Shown: positions 55,781 to 64,000 of the stretch, piece after piece
How positions within the stretch are numbered: the first letter of the stretch is position 1
Layout: each line of letters starts with the position of its first letter
Origin: Drechslera avenae
Taxonomy: Eukaryota > Ascomycota > Dothideomycetes > Pleosporales > Pleosporaceae
NCBI GenBank assembly: GCA_034640345.1
Contig: JAXRVH010000076.1
Coordinates: forward strand, 20,999-84,998
Direction of reading: 5' to 3'
DNA: 64,000 nt
The notes under the pieces: generated by a model
Told to the model about the DNA's origin: nothing
Database searches by the model: none
What the model saw: the letters and a program-made list of their open reading frames with translations, nothing else
Position numbers and translations under genes: made by a program

Positions 55781-58305
55781 ATGGATTATGGACCTTGGGG
55801 GAAGCCTACTACCGATGCATTCGAGCTTAGTACGGCACTCGCTCGGATTGGACTTAGTCACTATGAGGAGCGCCTACAAGAAAACGGCTTCGGGGATTGG
55901 GAGACTGTGACGGCGATCACAGAAACCGACATGGCCAATATGAACTTCAAGCGGGGTCATCGCCGGAAACTCCAGCGTGCAATACGCGAGTATAGCAGTG
56001 CAAACGCATCTCATAGAGTGTATGAGGCCGAAAACTTTCCTCTGCCATCCGAAGAGCTACCCGCCGTCGAAAAACATTCCGAAACGATGCCACAACCCTC
56101 ACAGCAGGCAGCGCGTACGACTAGACCGTATCGACGGCACCCGCAACCAGATCCTAATGCTCCCCATAAGCCTAAAACGGCTTATGTGCTTTTCAGTGAG
56201 CATGTTCGACAGGATCCAGCACTCAGCCGTTCGTCTTTTACCGAGATTGCCAAGGAAACAGGAAAGCGTTGGAGGAAACTCTCTCATGAAGAACGAACGA
56301 TCATCTGGGGAACACCGGCTGCTGATAGGCTGCAAGATTACAAAAAAGAGCTCGAGCGTTACAAGCAAACCGAGAAATATCGGAGCCATTAGATTTACCT
56401 TGAGGGATTCAAGCAACGACTGGACAACCCAAAATCAACAACAACATCGGATAACAAAGCCGCATCCACTTCCGAACTCGCCCCTTTTGGCCCCCTAACC
56501 GCCTCAGAGGCTCAGCGAGAATTCGAAGCTACCCGCCAGGAGAGCGTGGACACAGATGATATAAATCTGGAGGGTGACTCGCAAGATACGTTATCGCCCG
56601 ACGAGGATGAGATGGAGGAGGTGCGCCAGATTTCGAAAGCTCTTGGCATCAACCCTCACTTAATCAGAGTTGCCGCGTTTCTACTAGAAGACATGACAAC
56701 CAAAGCTGTTGAAGCCTTCGTCCATGGCACAGGTTCGCTTCTCTTTCTTTGGAACCGGGACGAAGCCTTCGACCTTGTTAGATCTGTCTACCACCCACAA
56801 GGCGACCCGAAGCCAGTGCAAGCGACCGAAGTCTTTGCAATATCCGCAGTAGGGAGCTATTGCGATGGAGAAGCCCATGCGATGTTGGCTCGAGAGAAGT
56901 TTCTCCATTTGTTCCTATACATGCTGTCCTCATCTTCAGATGTGTGTGTCCTCCGCCGCATGCGGCTTTTTGCTTGCCTGGCGATATGTCGTTTCACCAA
57001 TACTGTGGAGAGCGCGAGGAGACTTATGTGTAAGCGGCTAATGCTTTTCGAGTTCAGACACTATTGGCTAACAACGAGAAGTATCAGCCCTTAGTATGGG
57101 CAGGCAGGCACTTACGTCTCAATCGTTTGAGGCCGACACATCCGAAGAGAAAGTACTCTATTGGCGGGAAGTATTCCGAAGTATCGTCTTTCTAGAAAGG
57201 TTTGCGCGCTCAGTGTGTTTTCTCGACAGTTTATGGATCACTAACATTCACTCAGCTGGTTTGCATACAATACGGGTCACGAATCACGGGTTACCAAACA
57301 GGATCTGACTGTACAACTTTATGTACCTTTTACCCCGTGAATTCGTTAGTAGCGTACACGTAACATTCATGATTCTAAGCTGTCTACTAATTCCGCGCAG
57401 TCATATCATCCTTCTCCGCACGTTGAGCACAGGGGCAGAGTCTTTCAAGAACGCGTTGGCGAGCTTGGTCAGCTAGCCGCATATATAGCGCCTGACCTGA
57501 AGGGAGCAACTCAACCAGAGGTCGCGCAGGCTGCGGCCCATTTTGAGTCCCTTAACGAATGGCACTGTACCCTTCCACCGCCGATGCAACTGAGTCGCCT
57601 TAGTCTTGCAAATCCACTTTCTATAAGGTGGCACACAAAGCGGTCTCTCTTGCAGTTGCATATACTCTTCTTAGGCTTGTTAATCGAGCCCTATCGGGAT
57701 TGTCTGCTTGATCTTGGGAAGTTCCGCTTAAGCAATACACCAATCGACTCGGAAGATCTGGACGCTCTAAAACACGTCGAAGAGCAATGCATCTTGGCGG
57801 CGCGACAATCCGCTCGGGTGGCATCGCTGCTACAGACTGACAATCTGATCCGATCGCATTGTTGGGTTTCTGTGTACGTAGACTCCAATGGGAACCGGTT
57901 CACAGGCTAACGCAAGGTGTTGGGTTTAGCTATACCAGCTTCACTGGCTGTTCATTACTTCTGTTCAGTGCTTCGCAGAAACTACTCGAGCTCTCTGGAG
58001 AAGAAGCTAGTCAAGAGCTATCGTACGCAGCTTCGCATTTGACTATCCTCGCATTTTGCAGCTACGCCAACACCATGGCGAGACAGCTCTACGTCAAGCT
58101 TCAGATCATTTTCAATGATATCAGAGAAATCGTAGTATCACCGATTTATCGCACAATGCGCGAGATGCGCATCGTCGTCAAAGACGTAGCGCTCATGCCG
58201 CTCTCGCATCGTCATGCAGTTGTGGGGGCGGAGGAGGTACGCAAGACCATATTAGACATAGCAAGAAGCAGCATGGGTGTGCTCCAAGAAAAAATCAGTC
58301 TTTAG
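55781..58305 (+). pseudogene. SAM + HMG-box + fungal regulatory-domain protein, copy with one nonsense codon
   Basis: Exons 55,781-57,029, 57,088-57,199, 57,256-57,322, 57,401-57,873 and 57,930-58,305 mirror copy 1. Codon 204 is TAG (56,390-56,392) where copy 1 has CAA, just after the HMG box. All other exons are open and all splice sites look usable. As read, translation would give a 203-residue protein keeping the SAM (about 15-72) and HMG (about 124-196) domains and losing the regulatory domain. That makes it either a recent pseudogene or a potential short competitor of the full protein. No other lesion is visible. Which of these applies cannot be told from sequence alone. Confidence 0.8.
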
Positions 58306-58609
58306 GGGGTAATGAACATGCAATTTAGCCTGGAGCTTATCTGTATGAGGCAAGAAGAACTAGTAGCTTATTGTGGTGATGGTGATAGTGATGAGGACAG
58401 CAGCGAGTGAAAAACTGCCACGCAGAAAGCGGACACGAACCTGACCATAAGCACTTCTAAGCAGTGGTGTGTCCCAATTTGACGAATTTGGAATATTGTG
58501 GAGATCAAAACACATTCAGACCTTGCGTCGAAACCCTGTGATGAGAGCATTCTGCCGCACACTAAGTCTCCACGTCAAGACCGAGGGTTATTGTCACGTT
58601 CCGCACGGC

Positions 58610-60293
58610 AAGGCTTTAGCGCTGTTACTTTTTGAGCGACTAATCTGCCGCAAGTTCCTGAGCCCGCGCTTTCTTCTCTTTCTCGCGCTTCTCTTTCGCA
58701 AGTTGTCCCGCCACCTTTGTTGCCTCTGCCTACTTCTTTTTATATAAGGTTGCCGCCGCTTTCAGCTCTCTTTTCTCAATTCTCTGGAGTACTCCTCGTT
58801 CGGCGTTATGCCATTTCGTTGTCTCGCGCGCGCGGTCTTCTCGGAGCTTCCTAGAAATCTAGAAAACGACGCCACCATGACACTCTTTGCGCTGCTGACG
58901 GTTCAATACATTGCTCTTCTTGTTGTGTTTAATTTTTGTATAGAGCGCGCTGAGTAGGTTGCTGTTTTCAAAGTGAAGAAGCTCGTTTTGGGTCTGTAGA
59001 AAGTGCAATAAAGTTGAGAGACATTCGGCTTTAACTTTTGCCTTGTCTGCCACCGCAGCGTCAAAGAATTATCGCAGCTCCGTCCAGATATCCCTATCAC
59101 CGTGCTATCGACTTAATGAAGCCTCACCTTGCTCCCAAGTGGGGTTCTTGGAGCGTTTCAGTACAACCTCCACATTCATCGCCCACACACCTGTAGCCTG
59201 GACACTCTTCGTTACGATATCACACTTCATTTTCAAAACCCAGGCGGCCCAAAAGATGTGAAAGAAGTCGCCTCTCTTGACGCCGATGTGGCCTTGCGAT
59301 CGATGAAGATGGTGGTCGAGAATGATTCGAGGAAAGAGGTGCGAACAGCACCACATCGAGCGGCTGAAGACTGTGGGTTGGACGAGGGGGAAATACGGCT
59401 GAGAATATCTTATTCCAGTCGCAAAAATCTATAAAATCGGTGGTGAGGTCGCTGCCGTGGCTGTCGAGGATCAGAAGTCACCTTTGCCGACTTGCTTCCT
59501 CTTTCGTGAAGCGCTCAAATACCTGTTCAAGCCAGGCTACTTCAAGGTCATTGTTCGTCTATTCTGACGTTGAGTCAGCAAAGAGAACCTGGTGTTTCCT
59601 ACCCACTACGTCATTAACCCCTGCACTTGCATACCCGACTTGCCCTCGTAGGATAAGAGCCGGCGGCAGCGCCTCTCCAGAAGCGCATACGCAAGCCAGA
59701 CACGTTACCCATTCTCTGTTGCCATCCTGAAGCGCCGCTGTACGCTCTTTTGAAGCCTAAAGCGCCTTTGTAAAGACTCATCTAGAGCGGTTTGTAATGC
59801 CGACGAAGAAGCCCTTCTCATCCATATTGTACGTGCTGCGCGCGTCAACGTCGTACTCTTGGCTCTTTGAGTGCAACATATGAAAGTACAGCTTGTACCT
59901 TTCATAGGAGTCAGACTTGTGCCTATCGTGATCGATTCCGCTAGTCCATTTCATAGTAAGCTCGCCGGCATGATGATGAAGAAACCGAGTAACCCAGCTT
60001 TCTGAAACATCGCATTTCACTATTGTCCACTCGAAATTTTGTATCGCTCCTCGCTTAAGTGGCAAGCCTTACCATGCGAATATTTCTATGTCAAGCACGA
60101 GTTTGTGCTCTAGTCGTGGGTTGAATAACAGCTGTTGTTGTACTTGACCTGCATAGGATCGCTGTTTGCCTTGGTGTCTTCGCGACAACGTCGTCCGATT
60201 GACCCCGAATCTTTTTGCAACTTCGCGATACAAGAGAAATGTACCGTCTTCACGCGATTCGATATGTCCAATCGCTTTCTGAATCGAGTCCAT
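58610..60293 (-). pseudogene. pogo/Tc1-type DDE transposase, nearly full length but decayed
   Basis: From 60,293 the minus strand reads MDSIQKAIGHIESREDG, LLYREVAKRFGVNRTTLSRR (psq helix-turn-helix), then a frame break and SWVTRFLHHHAGELTMKW, then TYNMDEKGFFVGITNRS with the first catalytic Asp. Further down, HRSQGHIGVKRGDFFHIFWA and ATGVWAMNVEVVLKRSKNPT (59,105-59,300) are the end of the DDE domain. LQTQNELLHFENSNLLSALY and LNRQQRKECHGGVVF follow, then a basic tail to about 58,610. Many stops and shifts are present. It belongs to the same family as 5,044-5,721. It begins just where the duplicated block ends. Confidence 0.85.
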
Positions 60294-60354
60294 GATGGTG
60301 AAGTTATGACGCGCTAAAGTTGGGATGCATACTATGTGTTGGTGTTCGGGAGGC

Positions 60355-60515
60355 TCGACCCGCGCACGGACACTGTAAAATGGAGCAGGGATCTAATGGT
60401 AGTTTTCCTTGATAAGGTACTACGCTCCATAAGTCTGCATGATGTGCTGTTTTTGACAAAGGTCCTTGTATCTCTTCGCAATACCATCCAGTGCGGACGT
60501 TCATGGCTGGCCTTG
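60355..60515 (-). repeat. Short transposon relic, partner of 3,715-3,850 and 32,820-32,960
   Basis: Reverse-complemented, it reads CATGAACGTCCGCACTGGAT, GGAGCGTAGTACCTTATCAA and ACCATTAGATCCCTGCTCC, collinear with the other two copies. It lies directly upstream of the decayed transposase gene and may be its terminal region. Confidence 0.65.
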
Positions 60516-61591
60516 GTATGTTGTGCTCTGTTTGAACACAGAAAACCGAACGCATCTCAGCACAGTTGCAATGTAAAGGAATATGGTAAGCGATAGGGAG
60601 CTCGAACATAAGTCGTCGTGGCTGGGCGATCTGCGCTAAGGATGATTCGATCAAGCCGCCCTTGATAAGTAAGCGCGGCCATACCGGTAGTAGTACAAAA
60701 GTCCGCTGGCCTACATCCACTCGAATACCCGACCAAATCTCGGAACTAAAACTACCACGCACCGGGGGCTAGATTGAGCTACAATGAGCTGCGAAAGAGC
60801 GGCCACTGTTTTGGGCTTGGTATTGTTGCGTGCATTGACTGGATCGGGGCATTGACTGGGTCAAGACGGTAGTTGATGAGCCGAGGTAGTGGGGTAATGA
60901 CGCGATTACTTCCATCACGAAACTCGTAAGAAGAAAATTCAAAAAGAATACGCATCGCTGTTTACAAACTTCTCGTAGTGTCCGTTGCTGCAATCTATGT
61001 AAGCGTTGCGATTCGCTCGGGTGGCGTTTCCGAACGTTACTGGATTTTTCCTTGGCAGACGTCATGCTGTAGAATCATTTCTCCAAGGAAAGAGCCTGTT
61101 GATGTGGAAGAAAGTAGAGATATATGTCTAGGCTTCACAGCTGTAGATAACACTTGTCGTCACATTGTCAGCTGGCTTTAAGGTTAAGCAACGCGTTCAA
61201 TGCTATAGCTGGGCAACTAGCGTCGAGACCAGCGGACTAGAGCTCCGAGATGACATTTGATCGGTAGATAGCTTTCGGCTCTCAGACTAACATTGCACAG
61301 CTGAGGACCCAGGTGGGCCCCGCCTTCACTCAAGATGGCTTATAAAATTGCAGCGACCTTGGGGACGCTCTAGACTCTTACCTCACTCGACGCAGCCTGC
61401 ATTCTCTCGGCATATCGTGCCGCTCGTGTGCACTTAACTGTGACTACTTCAGAAATCTTCCACCAAAATTATCTAACCAGACTGGGGCGCAAACCTTGGG
61501 CATCACATCATACCCAGATACGCGGACACGTTGCTCGCACGTATTCACGCCAGGTTATCGACTGCTACAGCCCGAATGTCATCATTTCGCA
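60516..61591. other. No recognisable gene; promoter side of the next gene
   Basis: Short open stretches on the minus strand (60,304-60,762; 60,769-61,065) lack motifs. The last 250 bp upstream of 61,592 contain a TATA-like TTATAAAATT near 61,330 that may serve the regulator gene. Confidence 0.4.
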
Positions 61592-64000
61592 ATGCAAAGT
61601 AACTCGTTTGAGGCTAGCAGCTCCGGGCAGAAGCGGAAGATAGCCATTCTCCGTGCCGAACGTGGACCGTTGCCAACGCCCAAATCAAACAAACGAAGCA
61701 TGGAAGATCGCGTGTATGTTGTGCAAATCAATACGGTGTTTCTCAGCGCTGACAGTTTCTCCTTCAGAAGACGAGCCTGTAAAGCTTGCCGCAAGCGAAG
61801 TTAGTGTTACCAGCTTCTGAGCGTGACTCTTGAGCTTATCTGAATGCAGAAGTCCGATGTTCCGGTGGTATCCCAAATTGCAAGAACTGCCAGGCTGCCG
61901 AAGCGCCCTGTGTATACGAGCAGTCTCGTCGCGATCGCCTGAAAAGGTAACTTTACTCCTATGCTTGAACGCCTAGTATGTGCTAAGAGATTTAGCGCTA
62001 CAAACTCGATCCACACGCTGGGTTCCCTTCTCAAGGACCTAAGCGACAGTGTCAATGATGCGGACAGGCAGAGAATTATGCACGCTCTAGAAGAGGTAGG
62101 TTCACCATCACACACTGCTACAATTCCTATACAGTGTAGAGCAACAGCTGAACCCCTGTGTTCTGCAGGCCGAAGAGAACATGCTGTCTGAGGCTACGGA
62201 GTCGTCTCTTAGGTCTATAGGAAACTCAGACCAACCTACCGTTGGAGCCGACTACGAAACCACGAGCAATGGCGAACTATACGTCGGCGGGGCAACAGGT
62301 TCCAACGAAGGCCTCGATTACCTGAACGAGGATTTAACCAGAACTCGTGACTCGAGGGAAACAGGCTACGTTGGCCATAACTCCGAAATTCGCTGGCTAA
62401 GCAGTGTTCAACGTCAAACGGAACACACTGGAGATGAGCCTTGCGCCCCGCCTTATGGACCGCCAGGCTCAGGTCTCAGCGCTGTTCAAGCACGGTCCGA
62501 TGCTCTTCATGCACGCATGAGAAATGCTAAGCAGAGTTCTCGAGAAGGGTCCATGAAAAACATCACAGAATCTTCGTTCTATCTGGACAGCTCTAACACT
62601 GATGTCGACATTTTTGTCGATCCATACGAAGTTCCAGATGTTGAAGTTGCAGAGCAGTTATTTGACTGCTACATGATGACAGTCCATTCGTCTTTTCCAC
62701 TAGTAAGAAAATCGTACTCAAACTGCATATTGTTCCAACGCTAACTTGTACCCTTCTAGATATCTTCAAGCTTCGAAGACCAGTTTCGCCAGTACATAAA
62801 ATCTGTCAGACATCACGGAGCCTTTCTGCTGCCTGACAAATGGCGGGCTCATATGAATATACTTTTCGCTATAGGGGCAAAGTACTCTCACCTCATTGGG
62901 GCAGATTGGAAAGGAGATGAACGCGACCATCTGGTATACATGACTAGGGCTATACATCTCCTAGGCTTGAAGGATACCATCAGCGTCATTTCAGGGCCTG
63001 ATCTGGAACTCGTACAAGCGGTAAGGGACTTTGTACCACATGTCTCAAGTCAGTTTTGTTCATAGAGCTGACAACTCACTTCACAGATTGGTGCATTGTC
63101 CTTTTACCTCCTAACCATAGGGCATGTAAGCAGAGCATGGATTATGATAGGACTTTCATTACGTCTCGCCCTCGCCCTTGGGCTGCACCTTCGGAATGAA
63201 GATCCTGCAGTAGGGGAGTCCAGAAGAGATACACTTCTACACACATGGTGGAGTCTACACTCTATTGAGTGCTTACTAAGCACTGTCACTGGACGGCCTC
63301 CAGCGATTGCGTTCGATTACTGCACGGTACCTCTACCCCACAGCTCACTCGGCGAACATGAAAAGTCCAGAAGCACTTCGGGACGAGCACCGTTCGGAAG
63401 CGAAGGTGATGCGTCGCCACAGGCTAGGGATCGCAGCAATGACTCCAGGTCTGACGAGCGCATCCCAACCACAGAGCATTACCGCGTCAGCCGTATCAAA
63501 ATATGTCTTATCTCACAGAAGGCCCTACTTCACTTGTACTCGCCGCAAACGGCTACTCATTCTTGGAAGGTATGCCCTTTACTTTCCATATTTCCTTACG
63601 TACTTTAGTCTCTTTTTGCTAATGCCAAACGTCTATAGTCCATCCAAGCGAAGATTTCAGATGTACAAATCGATCTTGATGAATGGAGGATCGCAGCATT
63701 GTCCAGGGACCTCGAAGTGGAACTTCCGAGCCACGCAACAAACTTTGAGCGCGAACAGTTTCTCCTTAGGATAGACTATTGGAGCACGATGATACTCACC
63801 ACACGACCATGTCTCTGCAGATTAGAGCGGCGTATTCGAAACCAGAGTAACAGCTCTGTGAATTTTGATGCAATAGCTGCTGAAGCTTGTGTTAACGCTG
63901 CTTTAGAGGTAGCAAAGCTGTTTCCCAGTCGTCCGGACATTGCCTTTGTTTACTCTAACGGTCCCTGGTGGGCCATTGTTCATATCAGTAAGTGCCTGCC
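61592..64000 (+). CDS. Zn2Cys6 transcription factor, intact, continues past window end
   Basis: I model exons 61,592-61,713, 61,768-61,799, 61,850-61,946, 61,996-62,095, 62,169-62,702, 62,760-63,020, 63,087-63,569 and 63,639-63,987, with introns of 49-73 nt and the frame kept. A GTAAGT donor at 63,988 shows the gene goes on. The zinc cluster is assembled over three exons (RRACKACRKRKVRCSGG, CKNCQAAEAPC) with all six cysteines (45, 48, 55, 62, 65, 72). A Ser/Gly-rich linker follows. Then comes the fungal regulatory domain: PDVEVAEQLFDCYMMTVHSS, FAIGAKYSHLIGADWKGDER, YLLTIGHVSRAWIMIGLSLR, LHTWWSLHSIECLLSTVTGR. At least 659 residues are encoded here. It should be a nuclear regulator; its targets are unknown. 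Confidence 0.85.

Larger units (their letters stand above)
55590..58615. repeat. Segmental duplication, copy 2
   Basis: Collinear with 290-3,355 through promoter, all five exons, all four introns and about 300 bp of 3' flank. Exon lengths are identical (1249, 112, 67, 473 and 376 nt). Confidence 0.9.

Noticed and set aside
1..64000. Starship-type giant element or CRISPR array
   Set aside because: No tyrosine-recombinase captain gene is recognisable, and no regularly spaced short repeats occur.

Overview
The window looks like a repeat-rich, accessory-type stretch of a filamentous ascomycete, most likely a dothideomycete of the Pleosporales type. Many genes carry short spliceosomal introns of about 48-80 nt with GTAAGT/GTATGT/GTACGT donors and CTAAC/CTGAC branch sites. 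Most recognisable proteins are fungal: Zn2Cys6 regulators, a HET-domain protein, a PD-(D/E)XK nuclease-like protein, pogo/Fot1-type transposases, Copia and a transaldolase. The genus is not determinable by reading alone.

Layout. 0.3-3.4 kb holds an intact five-exon gene for a SAM + HMG-box + fungal regulatory-domain protein. A second copy of the whole block lies at 55.6-58.6 kb and carries one nonsense codon. 3.7-5.9 kb is transposon debris. 6-14 kb mixes small conserved-looking genes, gene remnants and one Zn2Cys6 gene. 16.6-31 kb is a graveyard of formerly normal genes that still show their splice sites: a Zn2Cys6 regulator, a zinc alcohol dehydrogenase, a HAD hydrolase, an AnmK-like kinase and a second Zn2Cys6 regulator. 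These are broken mainly by TAG codons. 31.6-33.0 kb is a transposon relic. 33.2-40.1 kb is the best-preserved interval: a single-pass membrane protein, a shortened HET gene, a PD-(D/E)XK gene lying between inverted terminal repeats, and an intact three-exon transaldolase with a Copia fragment in its upstream region. 41.9-43.8 kb is a complete pogo/Fot1-type element with perfect 65-bp terminal repeats and a dead transposase, followed by a solo LTR with a 5-bp target duplication. 44.9-50.4 kb has one small gene and decayed fragments (a transposase C-terminus and a SET domain). 50.7-55.5 kb contains two inverted, diverged copies of a repeat that carries an unrecognised ORF of about 200 codons. 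58.6-60.3 kb is a decayed pogo-type transposase. From 61.6 kb to the window end runs an intact Zn2Cys6 regulator gene that continues past the edge.

How the parts relate. Only the transaldolase (pentose phosphate pathway) is clearly housekeeping. The rest is regulators, self-recognition-type genes and mobile elements. C-to-T and G-to-A type damage, including Cys-to-Tyr, Asp-to-Asn and Gln or Trp to stop, is widespread and fits repeat-induced or other cytosine-directed mutation. The observations I would follow first are the PD-(D/E)XK gene inside terminal inverted repeats that recur elsewhere in the window, the SAM-HMG-regulatory fusion with CRE sites in its promoter, the inverted ORF-carrying repeat family, and the TAG-only pattern of stops in the decayed 16.9-19 kb gene.
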